Source: Blastocystis sp. Blastoise (taxonomy: Eukaryota > Sar > Bigyra > Opalinata > Blastocystidae). Taken from it: DNA of 64,000 nt. The notes beneath the pieces were generated by a model that worked only from the letters and a program-made list of their open reading frames with translations, was not told the origin of the DNA and did no database searches. Below are positions 1-18,168 of this stretch, in pieces; position 1 is the first letter of the stretch, and the number at the start of each line of letters is the position of its first letter. The position numbers were made by a program, and so were the translations under genes. The stretch spans positions 586,501-650,500 of the forward strand of contig JBBPEB010000033.1 of assembly GCA_039096225.1 (NCBI GenBank), written 5' to 3'.

Positions 1-267
1 AGGTGAATATACGATTTTAAATAATATATAATATATAAAACCAAACGATAATTTAGTTAATTAAGAAAATGAAAAAGAATATTTGAAAAGACATAACATA
101 TAACATAAAGAAAACCGAAAAGAAGGAAGATAGAGAAAATAAACATATCAAAGAAAAAAAGAAAAGCGAAAAAATTATACTAAATAACTGAAAAACATGA
201 TAAATAAATGCAAATAACTTTTAAAAGTGACTAAAAAAAGATAGATATGAATAAAAAAGAAATACTT
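1..267. other. Intergenic, AT-rich
   Basis: No supported gene. This is A-rich sequence just downstream of the TAA stop of the UEV-pseudokinase gene. It presumably holds that gene's 3' end; no recognisable polyadenylation motif stands out. Confidence 0.5.
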
Positions 268-2340
<2,073 letters not shown>

Positions 2341-2894
2341 TTGTATGACAACAATATATTAGAATTTGAGCTTTGTTTGAATGTTTTTAAGTGAATAAAA
2401 GAGATAGTCCATCAAATAAAGACACTTTACTTCTGTTTTTGAAAAATATAAAAATATCATTCGAGAAATACGTCATCCTTATACGTTTTTATCAAAAATA
2501 ATCCAGTTAAAATTCAGATATAATCCAGATTATTTATTGTGTTCTTTACTTCCAGTCTTGAGCGACTGTTTTTGTTTTTCTTGTCAAGAATTCCAGTTAT
2601 TTATGTAGGATGTTGATTTATTTATGTTTTGCTCATTTTATGTTTTATGGACTGATTCTAGTTCTTAAAGAATAAAATAGAATTCTTTTGTTTAACAAAA
2701 AATATGCATTCAGTTATATAAATAAAAATACAAACGCATTAGTGAATTAAAAATACATACAATGTTTTATTATATTAAAAATACATAAATATATCAGATG
2801 ACCCAGTTGATAGTAAACTTTTGTGTAAAATAGTAAAAAAAAAAATAATATACAAAAAAAAAATAAAGAAGAAATGGACTCAATTGAAAACAAA
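2341..2894. other. Intergenic region between two minus-strand genes
   Basis: About 550 bases of AT-rich sequence without a supported coding exon. It contains the promoter side of the UEV-pseudokinase gene and the 3' flank of the CX9C gene. Confidence 0.6.
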
Positions 2895-3125
2895 TTATGC
2901 ATACATATCTTTTGTTTGGTGATTAAGTAAGCATTCATTATATTTTTCAAAGAATTGTTTGCAAGCATCAGGATTTCTAGGATTCTATATAAATAATAAT
3001 ATATAAAATGAATAATGAATATATATATAAATAGATACAGCCATAAGACATTTCTTAAGTATATATTGATCTAAACCACAAGGACCTTCAGTTGGCTAGA
3101 TATATACAATGATAGATTAACAGTG

Positions 3126-3159
<34 letters not shown>

Positions 3160-3890
3160 CATAAACATAAACATAAACATAAACATAAACATAATAATAT
3201 TTCAGATAATCCTAATATATGGTTGATCGATATCATTACGAGGAGGTAGAACACCTGATGAATAAGGACTGTTTGATTGATATTCTGCTTGAGGATAACT
3301 TTCGGAATAACCAGGATTATAAGGAGGAGGAATAGGATTGGATTGAGCAGGAGTAGTAGAAGCAGTAGTAGCAGGTTGAGGAGCTACAGGAGCAGCATCC
3401 GATGTAGTTTGTTTTTCTTTATTATCATCTTTATTACCACTAAAACTATTTACAACGCCATGAACAGCTTCATAGAATGTAAATAGAACATTAGGTAACT
3501 TTAATAGAAAAATAATACTTTAATATCATAATAAAATAGTATAGAATATAGAGAAACAAGATATTATTTATATATAATAACAGAATAATCAATATACTCA
3601 TGAGCTACAGCAGAACCAGTACCAAAAGCTAAACCTTGAGCAATAGAAGAAAGGAAACCAGGTCCTTTGACGTGAATTTCATGTTGAGCTGGAATTTGAG
3701 GAGCAGGAGCAGGATGAACGGGAGATGGTTGTGTAGGAGGAACAGAAGATGTATGCTGTTTTGTAGTATTCTGAGGTTTAGGATGTTGAGCAGATGAAGA
3801 TGCACTGCTTCTTGGCTTAGGAGCACTTTGACGACTAGAATAACTACGAGTCTGTGGTCTTGCACTATATGAAGAATGAGAAGAGCCTGA
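2895..3890 (-). CDS. Twin CX9C (CHCH) protein, CHCHD2/CHCHD10/Mix17-like
   Basis: The C-terminus contains two CX9C motifs: C-GLDQYILKK-C followed by C-KQFFEKYNE-C, ending NHQTKDMYA and TAA. This is the CHCH hairpin of proteins imported by the mitochondrial intermembrane-space disulfide relay. Before it lie a Ser/Arg-rich N-terminus, a Pro/Ala-rich stretch and GPGFLSSIAQGLAFGTGSAV, which resembles the Gly-rich hydrophobic segment of CHCHD2/Mix17. Supported exons: ~3890-3598, 3517-~3202, 3095-3039 and 2984-2895. The start codon is unresolved: an ATG near 4000 followed by a GTATAT donor could be exon 1, but no tested splice keeps the frame. The junction after NDIDQP (near 3210) also lacks a clear GT donor. 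Family assignment is firm at the C-terminus; the exact 5' end is not. Confidence 0.72.
3151..3195. repeat. ATAAAC hexamer repeat
   Basis: About seven tandem ATAAAC units following an (AAT)n run, within the CX9C gene's non-coding interval. Confidence 0.8.
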
Positions 3891-3899
3891 ACTACCTAT

Positions 3900-4536
3900 T
3901 CATCTTTAAATAAATAAAACCAATGTGAAAATACGAGAATTTCTATATAGATGAAATTGTGAGCATAAGAATTATAACTTAAGTATATACCTTGGCATTT
4001 GAAATCTTGAAAATATGCAGTAAACTAACGTAAAAAAAGAATAAGTGAGGTGTTTGTTTATGAAGTTTTTTAGAAGAATAGAATTTTCGAAATTCGTTTT
4101 TCACTTCTTTCGTTCTACACTGTCTCTCGATCATTTTTAAAATTTAAATAAGTCAAAGATAATGGTACTTATAAGTGATAGTCTTATATTACTCGACAAT
4201 ATGAAAACTTAGAGTTTTCTGATGCATTGATTTGCCATTTATATTTTTTGTGAATCAATACATGCATTATTGATATAAAGAACACCCATAATACATAATT
4301 TGATACCTAAGGTGCTTATCATAAATATGTTTTTAAATATTTCTTCAATAAAATGAAGATTGAAACGAAGTATTAGATTCTATTTCGTGCTAATTATATC
4401 ACTCATCTTAGATTATAAAATAAGAAGGGTTTGAACACTTTGTAAAACAAAACATTGAAAGATGCGAAAAAATACAGTTATAGATTTATATTAAAAAGAT
4501 AGATTGAATAAAACTAAGAAATATAAACGAATTCTT
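3900..4536. other. Upstream region of the CX9C gene
   Basis: About 640 bases between the CX9C N-terminal exon and the 3' end of the metallophosphoesterase gene. It may contain a tiny first exon of the CX9C gene near 4000. Otherwise nothing is recognised. Confidence 0.45.
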
Positions 4537-4795
4537 TTATTCATCTAATTCTCTGCCTTCATATAAACTGGAGCCAACAGATCCATTGCAATAATATTGA
4601 GTTCCATTAGTCCAATGTAATTGCTCTAATTCCCATCTTCTTAAAGATACTCCACGAATATAAGAAGTCCAATTACCTGTTTCTTCATCGATTTCTATCA
4701 TTCGTATACCACGATCAATCCTAAAATAGCATATATTATTATTATAAATAGTAAAATAAGAATTAAAATGATTAATATGAATAATCTATTATTTG

Positions 4796-4846
<51 letters not shown>

Positions 4847-6581
4847 AGTCATCTAGTTTATAACCACCATAGCCACTAACTCTACCATAACAGAGATGAA
4901 GACCATAATAATTACCATCATAAGTATTACGATGATCATGACCCATAAACATACCTGATACATCTCCTCTATATATATATATATATATAATAATTCTATT
5001 AAATAATGACGAATATCATAATATTAAATATATATTATTATTTTAATATATATAATAATTCTATTAAATAATGACGAATATCATAATATTAAATATATAT
5101 TATTATTTTAATATATATAATAATTCTATTAAATAATGACGAATATCATAATACTATATATTATTATTTTAATATATATAATAATTCTATTAAATAATGA
5201 CGAATATCATAATATTATATATATATATAATAATTCTATTAGATAATGACGAATATCATAATATTATATATATAAATAATAATTCTAATAAATAATGACG
5301 AATATCATAATATTATATATATATACCTCATAATCATTCTTGATACAAGTCCAGTATTTACAGAAGAACAACCGGAAAGATCATGCTTTTCTCCCTTAGT
5401 ACTAAACGATTCTCCCTATATATATATATAAACATATATATTAAAAAAAGAAAAAAAGTATATTTATAAAATAATATACTCTATATAGAAAGGTATGATA
5501 ATAATTCTATATATATATACAAAATTCCAAGCATTTAATATTTCGGGAGGTGGTATATGTAAAAATGATAATCCAGGAAGTTTTTTACCTTCTTTCTTTT
5601 CAACTTGTTGAGATTTCTGATAATACCATTCAACTGTATATAAAAATATATAATTTTTAAAATATAAAAATTAATACACTTTAAATAATAACATTTTTTT
5701 TAAGAAAAAAATCTAATTAATGAATAAGAATAAAATATAAATAATAATACTGTTAATACACTTTGAATAATAATAATATATGTATATAGATATACCGGTT
5801 TCAGGAGCAACACATCCCCAGCCTTTAACACCGCCACAATCTTTATTCTGAGAATCAAAAAACCATAAATTAAGGGCATTTGAATCATTATTTGATGCTT
5901 TTATTTGTAATAAATACTATAGAAGAAATATATATATATATATATTATATATAAAAGAATACTGTTCATTATAATAAATAGAATATAATAGTAAATATAC
6001 ATTAGAACCACCAGGTAATTCTTCAGGACCAACTTGTGAAACACTATTAGGATTTGTAATATCTAATTTCATCACTTCTTGACGTGTTAAATCTGCTTCA
6101 CCATCATGATTACCAAGAGCAAAAGCATAAGGAATATTTCTCTTTACTAAAGGCTCAGTAGCCATTTCCCAATAATGTTTATACCATCCTTGAGTCTTAT
6201 TCCACTTATATCCTATCATTATATATAAATAGTAACACAAAATAGATTAGTATTAATACAAAATATATTCATATTAAACAAAATATTTATACTATTACAA
6301 AATATATTATATTAACACAAAAATATATTATATTAACACAGAATATATTATATTAACACAAAATAACAAATACCAGAGACTAAATCACCTGTGATGGCTA
6401 CCATATCAGGTTGTTCATAATCAAGAAGCTTTCTTAAAAGAGCAAGGTTTTGAACATCCTTTTCATCTGCATCTGCAAAATGAACATCAGTCACTTGCAT
6501 GATTCTAAACTTCCCATTTTTGAAATGTAACTCTTTGCCAAAAACAAGAGCAATGAATAAAACAAACACAAGAAATCTCAT
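4537..6581 (-). CDS. Secreted calcineurin-like metallophosphoesterase (paralogue 1)
   Basis: Seven exons: 6581-6374, 6212-6001, 5916-5796, 5633-5521, 5415-5327, 4968-4846 and 4720-4537. They sum to 1050 nt (349 aa). MRFLVFVLFIALVFG is a clear signal peptide. Metallophosphatase motifs follow in order: FRIMQVTDVHFAD (D-x-H), AITGDLVSG (GD), FALGNHDGEADL (GNHD), SFLHIPPPE (H) and MFMGHDHRN (GHxH). This is the PP1/calcineurin-like fold as in secreted or vacuolar phosphoesterases such as the yeast Dcr2-type family. Substrate is unknown. The second metal-site region reads HFADAD where its neighbour has HYGDYD. The neighbour at 7242 is a divergently transcribed paralogue. Start is chosen at the ATG that opens the signal peptide; an upstream in-frame ATG at 6662 would bury it. 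Confidence 0.9.
4799..4843. repeat. (TA)n microsatellite in intron
   Basis: Roughly 22 TA units ending at the GTATAT donor of intron 6 of metallophosphoesterase 1. Confidence 0.9.
4981..5325. repeat. Intronic minisatellite, ~60-nt unit, about six copies
   Basis: The core TTCTATTAAATAATGACG recurs about six times, separated by TATATAAT and TATTATTTTAATAT spacers. The last copies carry substitutions (TTAGATAATGACG, AATAAATAATGACG). The whole array lies inside one intron of metallophosphoesterase 1. Confidence 0.9.
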
Positions 6582-7241
6582 ATTTATATATATATTTATT
6601 GTTTTTATATAATAAAAAGAACTTGAATTATTTGATAACAAAAAAGAAAAATGAAGATTCATGTTGAATCGTTGAGGATTGAGATTCGAGGAAATTATTT
6701 GTATTTCGATCTTTCAAGAGTTTCTATGATTGAGATTTTTTGCTTTTTCTTTATAAGTTTATTAAATATTTACATATATTCTTATTTTGAATGCCTAACG
6801 AGTATCTGTAATAATAAAATGATATAGTTTTATGAAAGTTAAGAACACATCTTATCTCAATGATATCAGTTTTAATGTCTAAACATGACTGCATAGAATC
6901 CAATAAGTGACATATATTATTTATATAACCAATTCCTATAAAATAAAGTCCGCAACAAAATAATTGTGCTGTTTTTAAAAATAAAAACATCTGATAATGA
7001 ATATAAACGATCTATTTAAATGAAGAGAATACAAATATAATAAAAAGAAAAGAGTTTCATAATAATATGTCATATGAATGCAAAAAATATATTAAAATAT
7101 TTTTTTAAATAATATCTATGGTTGATGCATACCTAATTAAAGCATATTTATCGCTAGATAAAATTTATATTATTCACAATACATAAAAAACACAAACACA
7201 AATTTTTTATTTTCTTGTTTATTTTTGTTGATTTGATACGA
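6582..7241. other. Divergent promoter region between phosphoesterase paralogues
   Basis: About 660 bases separating two divergently oriented paralogues, so it must carry both promoters. AT-rich, with no coding exon supported and no clear shared motif. Confidence 0.6.
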
Positions 7242-8488
7242 ATGAAGTGGTTTATAGTTTTGATTTTGCTTTATACTGTTTTTGCAAAGGATTTCCATTT
7301 CCATGATGGAAAATTTAGAATTATGCAAGTAACTGATACTCACTATGGTGATTATGATACGGAAGATGATAGTACAACTAAACTTGTAGAGGATCTACTT
7401 GAATTAGAGAAACCAGATCTTGTTGTTATTACTGGAGATCTTGTTTCAGGTTATAAATATAATGGAACTCAAGGATGGTACAAGCATTACTGGGAAAAAG
7501 CAACTAAGTCTTATATCAAGTATGGAATTCCTTATGCACTCGTTTTAGGTAATCACGATAGTGAGGGTGATTTAGATAGAAAACAAGTGATGAAATTAGA
7601 TATAACAAATCCAATGAGTGTATCACAAGTTAGTCCTGAAGAATTACCTGGTGGTTCTAATTATTATTTCCCTTTATATGGTTCAAATAATTCAACAAAA
7701 GTTGAAGTTATGTTATGGTTTTTTGATTCGATGTATAAATATTGTGGAGGAATTGAAGGATATGGTTGTGTAGAAACTGAAACAGTGAATTGGTATTATT
7801 CGAAAAGTAAACAAATTGAAAAAGAACTTGGTAAAAAGGGTGCCCTCGCTTTTATGCATATACCGCCACAAGAAATGATGACTGCATGGAATGAAGTAAG
7901 AATATTCTTACTATTAATAGTGTATTATTATTATAAATATAACCATTTAATATTATTATTATATAAATAACTTTTTAAAATATTATTATAATAGTTTTGT
8001 TTTTCTTATAAATATAACTATTTATTATTTATAAATATAACTTTTTAAATAATATTAGTATTTTAAGTATAATTATTTAGTATTTTTATTATATATACGT
8101 GTTACTATAGTTATAATTATTAATTACAAATATATATAATTAATAATTTATATACATATATATAATTATTCATTTTAACAATATCCATCTGTTGGCGAGA
8201 AACACGAAGTCAATTCTTGTTCTGCTGCTAACAGTGGCCTTGTCACTGCTATGCTAAATAGGTATATATTATAATAATTATAATGATATAAAGTATAATA
8301 GAGTTATATGTATTATATAAATGACAATCTATTGAGTATTATTGTCTTCTTGATAGAATAATAATAACAATAATAATTATATATAGAAAAGATATTTCTG
8401 GTGTTTTCTTTGGTCATGATCATCGTAATAATTATGATATTAATATTAATGGTATATATTTATATATATTTAATTATTTTAGACACAA

Positions 8489-8587
<99 letters not shown>

Positions 8588-9060
8588 TCATATATATAGG
8601 TCTTCATTTAGTTTATGGTTTGAAAACTGGATTTGGTGCTTATGATCCTCTTCCATGGTATATATAACATTATATATAAACATCAATAGATATTAACATT
8701 AAATATAGTCTATTCTATGATCAATAGAATTATATATTATTATCATTATATAAATCTAAAAAAAATCATTATCTATGATAAATATAATTATATAAAGTAA
8801 TTATCATTATATAAATTTAAAAGCCCACATATTTTATGATCAATATAATTATATATTATTATCATTATATAAATCTAAAAAAAAACATATTCTATCATCA
8901 ATGTAATTATATATATAGGAAGGAGCGTGGTGTACGTATGATAGAATTACAGGAAGGAGTGTCTACATATACTTCTTATTTACGTACATTATCTCATAAG
9001 ATTATTATTCAAGAAAATATGCACTGGACAAATGGAACACAATATCATTGTAATATGTAG
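7242..9060 (+). CDS. Secreted calcineurin-like metallophosphoesterase (paralogue 2)
   Basis: Five exons: 7242-7895, 8200-8261, 8387-8451, 8600-8657 and 8919-9060. They sum to 981 nt (326 aa). MKWFIVLILLYTVFA is the signal peptide. Motifs: FRIMQVTDTHYGDYD, VITGDLVSG, LVLGNHDSEGDL, AFMHIPPQE and VFFGHDHRN. All expected metal-binding residues of the metallophosphoesterase fold are present. It aligns end to end with the minus-strand neighbour, including the C-terminal MHWTNGTQYHCN. Exon 2 is placed after a GCGAG acceptor. The paralogue would predict coding from ~8182, which lacks an AG acceptor, so six residues are uncertain. Introns at VSG, GSN and ETV of paralogue 1 are absent here, and one intron here (NING) is absent there. 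Confidence 0.88.
8483..8582. repeat. (AT)n microsatellite
   Basis: About 45-50 uninterrupted TA units in intron 3 of metallophosphoesterase 2. The array can fold on itself and will be length-variable. Confidence 0.95.
8700..8915. repeat. Intronic ~65-70-nt tandem repeat
   Basis: Three to four diverged copies of a unit containing ATGATCAATAGAATTATATA and TTATCATTATATAAATCTAA, filling the last intron of metallophosphoesterase 2. Confidence 0.8.
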
Positions 9061-9580
9061 AAGCATATATTACTTATTATAAATGATATCTATTATATAT
9101 AATTGTTGTGTTACATAATAATATGAATGTTTCTTTATAAAAAAGTGATTCAGTGTTGAGATACACAAAAACATGCAATTTTAATACAAAAAAAAGAAGC
9201 AAACACATATTTGTAAGTATAAATATTATTATAACAGAAAGAGAGTAAGAGTAATAAATAATTAAGAACATTAAATAAAAACAAGGTTATTGTCAACAGT
9301 ACAAAAGTGTATAAGAATGAAACAATATATATATACTGTAAAGAATGAGAGAGAGTGAAATAGTAATATTTATTTTACATATATTATATTTAAAGCGTTA
9401 AAAAAATGAAGAGGGTTTTGAAGGGATAGAAGATTTATATATATAACTAAAATAAATAAAAAAAAATACAATATATACATTTGATAGGATATACTAAAAA
9501 AAGTGTATTATGTAAGCAAAAGAATATCTACAAAAAAATGATGTATACTATATATATATATATATACATATATATATTAT
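9061..9580. other. Convergent intergenic region
   Basis: About 520 bases between the 3' ends of the + phosphoesterase and the - acyl-CoA synthetase. No supported gene. Expected to contain both 3' UTRs. Confidence 0.6.
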
Positions 9581-13007
<3,427 letters not shown>

Positions 13008-14083
13008 GTTGCTTTTATATATTCAAAATACTATACCAAGTGTTTATTTATATAAAAACAGACTGCTAAAACGATGTCTTTAGAGGTCAATGTGATTGTG
13101 TGTATTCTTATTGGAAGTCTTTACACGTCTACCAATAAGATTCCGATGAAAACAAATAGAATATTCAAAAGAATAAAAACACATCGGACTTTACAGGTCA
13201 GCAAAGATTGGGTTGACAAAACTAGGTCATTCTTGGTTCATCCAATATATTCATAGATTTCCCAATAAAAGGCGTGAAAGACCATAATCGTGAAACTATT
13301 GCTTCTTCTACGTATTTAATGAATATATCCATGAATTAAATTTGAAGATAAAATAAAAAAGATTTTCTAAATACAAAAACGTTTTTTTACCTATATAATG
13401 TGAGATCCCCAGTAATACAAAGAAATGAAAAATACGACGTAATCAAAGGGTTGTAATGACGTCGTTGATTTATTGTGTTCCAGATTAGTTAATTTTTCTT
13501 CTTCTTCGTTGTGTGTTTTCTTTTTATAATTCAGGGTTCGTTTTCAATCATATTCATATATTCATTAAATGGAAGAAGAAAATCAAAAATTTAAAATGAA
13601 GATGAAATTAAACATCAAAATATATTGCTTACTATTATTCTCATAAAAGAACTAATTAAAATGTATAAATTAGAGAATAACAGTAAGATATCGAGAATAG
13701 TTTTAAAGTTATTGATATACTTATTGAATTGCTTTTCAAATGATTTATTTAAATCTTTATATTTATCATGTTTAATAAAACAAATGGAGTATATGCTAAT
13801 CATCTAAATCAATAATTTTCTTAAGTAGGTCTGTAAAATACATTTTTTATCTATCATATAAAAAAGATCTTCCAATTAGTCGTAATATAAATATTTTATA
13901 AGTAGCTTCTACTGTTATTTCAACAAAACAAAATGTAGAGATTGCGATAAAATAAAGTAACATAAAAAACAAAGTTATTGACGATTAGAGATCACAAAGA
14001 AATGAAAACAAACATAGATACATTTATGCAGAAAGAAAAAATTAAAATACTAAAATACATAACAAAAATCTTAGAGAATATCT
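13008..14083. other. Intergenic region between tandem synthetase copies
   Basis: About 1.08 kb containing the promoter of copy 1 on the 13.0 kb side and the 3' flank of copy 2 on the 14.0 kb side. Short open frames near 13074 and 13625 have no exon-like features and lie in AT-rich sequence; no gene is supported. Confidence 0.6.
13110..13463 (-). promoter_or_regulatory. Putative promoter elements of synthetase copy 1: CCAAT boxes and GACGTC
   Basis: CCAAT or its complement occurs at 13110-13114 (ATTGG), 13132-13136 and 13262-13266. A GACGTC palindrome (bZIP/CRE-like core) is at 13458-13463. The same two element types occur upstream of copy 2. Motif identity is seen in the sequence; function is inference. 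Confidence 0.4.
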
Positions 14084-15975
14084 TTAATTAGATTCTTCAG
14101 AATACATCTTTTCAATAGCATCATGATAATGTTGATGAACGACATTACGTTTTAATTTCATTGTAGCAGTTAATTCACCTCCACCTACAGACATATCTTT
14201 CTCTAATAAGGTCCATTTACGTATCTTTTGAGCTTGAGAAATAGCTTTTTCATTATTATATTTCTCTATAATACTATTTATATATTGACTCCAAATAGGA
14301 TCATTCATAACTTCAGTAGTAGTAACAGAAGTAGAACCAAGAGATTGAGATTGTTTAAGAGTAAGAAGAGATAATTTATTAGTAGGTTCTCCTTGTGCAT
14401 CTACTTCAGCTTTAAGAGCAATAAGACAAGATAAATACTTCTTTTTATCACCAACAACAATAATATTAGAAATTGAAGGACATAATTCAATAATACTATT
14501 TTCAATATATACAGGAGGAATATTTTCACCTCCAGCAGTAACAATAAGTTCCTTAATACGACCAGTAACATAAAAGAATCCATCTTCATCTGTTTTACCC
14601 ATATCTCCTGTATGAATCCAACCTTCAGGATCTAAAGTCTTTAAAGTCTCTTCAGGATTCTTAAGGTATCTATATATAATAGAGTTTATAAGTGAATAAT
14701 AATAATAATATATAATAATAATATAATACTAATAATAATATTAATAATAATCAGTATAATACTAATAATATATACCCCATCATAGTTAATCTACCTCTAT
14801 ATTGTATTTCATCATTATCACCTATTCTCATTTGACAACCAGGAACAGCTTTACCACAAGCACCAATCTATTTATAACATAAATATATAATTAAACTTAT
14901 TATCTTGAATAATTATAGTTAATGGAATATAGGAAGATAAAATAATAATTATGATTAAATGAATAATAATATTTACCTTCCAATCGCCAATAGAATTGTT
15001 CATAGCAACAGGAGCAGTACCTTCAGATTGTCCTAAAAGATCTAAAATAGGCATATCAAAAGAAGCAAAGAAATTAAGAGTTTCTTCAGTGACAGGAGCA
15101 GCAGAAACAACAAGAGAACGACAACTATATATACATTAACAACAAATAGGGATATCGATAGATGAATGAATTATTTAACTAATAATAATGAGTGTATAAA
15201 GAAAATAATTATAATTATAATAGTTTAAAAAAAAAAAGAATATAAAAATAATATATACCATTCAAATCCAAGTAAAGTACGAATTTTAGAAAGAACAATC
15301 TTATCATATAAAGACATAAACCAAGGAACAATTTCCTTCTTTCCTGTTTGGCGGGAAAGACAATGAACTTTAGCAGCAACACGAGCTTTTTCAGTTAAGA
15401 ACTTAACAATACCCTATAATAATAATGATAACAATATATAATGATTCTATTTCTAAATAATATATTTATCTACTATATATATAATATAAATACAGTTTTA
15501 GCAGCAACTCCTTCTTTAAGAGCTTCCATCATCTTTTCATAAACACGGGGAACAGCCACAAATACAGTAGGTTTAGCTTTACGAAGAGTCTTTGTAAGTG
15601 TACCTTTAAGGGCCATAGTATCCGCTATATAATAAGTATAATTATTTATATAAGAAAGATTAATAGAATTATTTATATAAGAAATCTATATATATAAATA
15701 TACCTAAGTACATAGTCATAGAAGATCTACAAGGAAGCATCAAATCGACATATTGAGCAGCAATATGATTCAAGGGAAGGAAAGATATCTATATATATAT
15801 ATAAATTATATTATTGATTCAAAAAAAACAGCAGCAAATAGATAAAATAATAATGAAATATTAATAATAATAATAAATACTAAACGTTCATTATCAAGAA
15901 GAGGTAGATTTTTACGAATAGCAAGTGCGTTTGTCATACAACCATCGTGAGAACACATAACACCCTTAGGTTCAC

Positions 15976-16020
<45 letters not shown>

Positions 16021-16866
16021 TAGAAAATGAATTTTAATTATAATAATATTATTATGTATATACAGTAGTACCAGAAGTATAAATAAGAGTAGCACAGGAA
16101 CCAGGTTGGCATTTCTCAACACGGTCTAATACTTCTTCTTCCTTAATATCTTTACCAAGAAGTAAGAAATCTTCCCAAGTATATATCTTTGCTAACTAGA
16201 ACAATAAATAGATATAATAGATATAATAGATATAATAGATATATATTATATATATATATACTCCTTCTTTTTCTTCTACTTCAGGCATACCGTCTTCAGG
16301 CCAATAACTATAATAATAAAATAAATAATAAATAATAATATTAAATATAATAAATAAAAGAATAATATAATAAACATAGCATACACAACAATGGCCTTTA
16401 AATTAGGGAGTCTATCTCTGATAGAAGCGATTTTAGTGGCTTGTTTACCTCCTTGACAAAGACAAACTTTAGCTTCGCAGTGATGTAAAACATAATAACA
16501 AGCTTCAGGATTATTGGTAGTATAAATACCAGCAGGACAACAATCACTTAACCAAGTACCATGGCAAGTAAAGAAATATTCAGGTGAGTTAAAACCAATT
16601 GCACCTACAGTATCTTTAGGTTTTAAATCAAGAGCAATAAGAGCCTTTGAAACCTTGAGAGCTTCTTGATAGTAATCAGCATATGTATAAACTTTATCAT
16701 CCTTAGAAACTACAGCAGGAATATCAGCATAAACCTTACAGGCATTACAGAATTCCTTGGGAATGGTCGTAGGTTCAGGATTGAATTCAATTTCTGGACG
16801 TCTAACAATTTCTATAGTGTCAGTAATATGAATACATCTATGAGAATCAGGAAGAGTTGCTGCCAT
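14084..16866 (-). CDS. Long-chain acyl-CoA synthetase, bubblegum type (copy 2)
   Basis: Ten exons: 16866-16385, 16307-16262, 16195-16064, 15976-15881, 15788-15704, 15624-15494, 15413-15259, 15124-14977, 14867-14776 and 14669-14084. They sum to 1953 nt (650 aa). All ANL motifs are intact: [15 protein letters not shown] across a canonical GTATAT intron, [55 protein letters not shown] and [18 protein letters not shown]. It is probably the functional partner of copy 1. Exon 1 (482 nt) equals the first three exons of copy 1 (111+101+270 nt), so two introns are present in copy 1 only. No signal peptide or peroxisomal C-terminal tripeptide is seen (ends EESN). Confidence 0.92.
15978..16018. repeat. 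(TA)n microsatellite
   Basis: About 19 TA units in the intron that splits the P-loop of synthetase copy 2, next to its normal acceptor. Confidence 0.9.
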
Positions 16867-18168
16867 TTTGATAAAAAATTAAAATATTATTTATCTTGTG
16901 TTTTTGAATAGAATATGATGTCATAAAAGGTCATGTTATCGTCTTTTGTTATTTAAATTAAAACCATAGAAAAAATGTCGTCATCCTCATATAATTGGCT
17001 TATCTACGACAAATAACCAATAGGATACACACGACCAAGACGTCGTCTATTTTCTTCTAAAAAAATAAATTAACGTGTATTTTTTAACATTTTCAACCAA
17101 TGAAAAGAAGAGAATTCTATGAAGTATTGGCAGACGTCATCACAAGGCTTCTTCCAGTCCTTTTTTTCTATTCGTTTTTTAAAAATTCTTACGATTATCT
17201 TATTCTATTTTAACTTGTTTTATTTATTTATTTTTGATGTTGTGTGATTCATTTGTATCATTCTAACAAAAATTAACAGCAAGCAATGCTAACAACTACT
17301 AAAAATTTTATTAATTCTAAAAACAGTTGAAAATTTAATTATTTACTTCTGATATTGTCGTGTTTATAATAATTGCATTCTGAACGCCATTAATATATAT
17401 GCTACGAATACTACTACTATTAAAAACTCTGAATATTTAAACAATCCAATAAATACATTATTTGAATAAGAATGTGTTGACAAATTATTATTATTTAAAT
17501 TGGATTTAGCTTAAAAGGAATATTTCTGTAAATTGGAATTCCATCTACTTTTCGTTACATCGTGATCTATGTTCACTTTGCAAGCAAATATATTATATAT
17601 ATATGTATATATAAACATATATGTACTGAAAAATTATCTCATATTCATTAACTACGTGAATTAAGTACTGAAACGTTTTTTTTTTGTGAAAAATAGTATT
17701 TATCAAATTGTTGCCACTTATTAACCGATGTCATACTTATATATTAAAGTAAATCTAAATAATAAATGATATAAAAATCATAATTTCAATTAATTACTAT
17801 CTTGTTGTCTTGTAATACTCTATATATCATAAGTAATAACTTCTTAAAGTCACTCTTATAGTATAATTATTATAAAACCATTTATTGATACAGAAATAAA
17901 ACAGATCATAAGCAAACAATAATTGAAAATACATTTTTCTATATTATGGTTACAACAGGAATAAAACAGAGAGTTGTTTATAATGAAATAATATATAAAA
18001 GCAATCAAATACACATTTCTTTGTTGAATTATACATTAAAGCAGGTACCAGTTTAATAGCGAGTATAAAAAATAAGCAGTATGTATATTTATAGTATTTA
18101 TATTTCTTAATATTAATGGATTCTATCTAAAGAAGATTTTTCAAAAAACATTTTTTTAAATACTAATT
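16867..18168. other. Divergent promoter region, synthetase copy 2 / prefoldin-like gene
   Basis: About 1.3 kb without a coding exon between two divergently transcribed genes. The half near copy 2 has CCAAT and GACGTC motifs; the other half is featureless AT-rich DNA. Confidence 0.6.
16994..17138 (-). promoter_or_regulatory. Putative promoter elements of synthetase copy 2: CCAAT boxes and two GACGTC
   Basis: ATTGG at 16994-16998, CCAAT at 17017-17021 and 17097-17101, ATTGG at 17126-17130, and GACGTC at 17039-17044 and 17133-17138. The pairing of CCAAT with GACGTC parallels copy 1. Binding by NF-Y- and bZIP-like factors is inferred from the motifs only. Confidence 0.42.

Noticed and set aside
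8401-8667. 88-aa plus-strand frame with IYIYIY
   Set aside because: It is two phosphoesterase exons plus the intervening (TA)n intron read through; not a separate gene.
13074-13807. Small open frames between the synthetase copies (13074-13256, 13615-13807)
   Set aside because: No splice context, no recognisable motif, and overlapping frames on both strands at 13615-13807; typical chance frames in AT-rich DNA.
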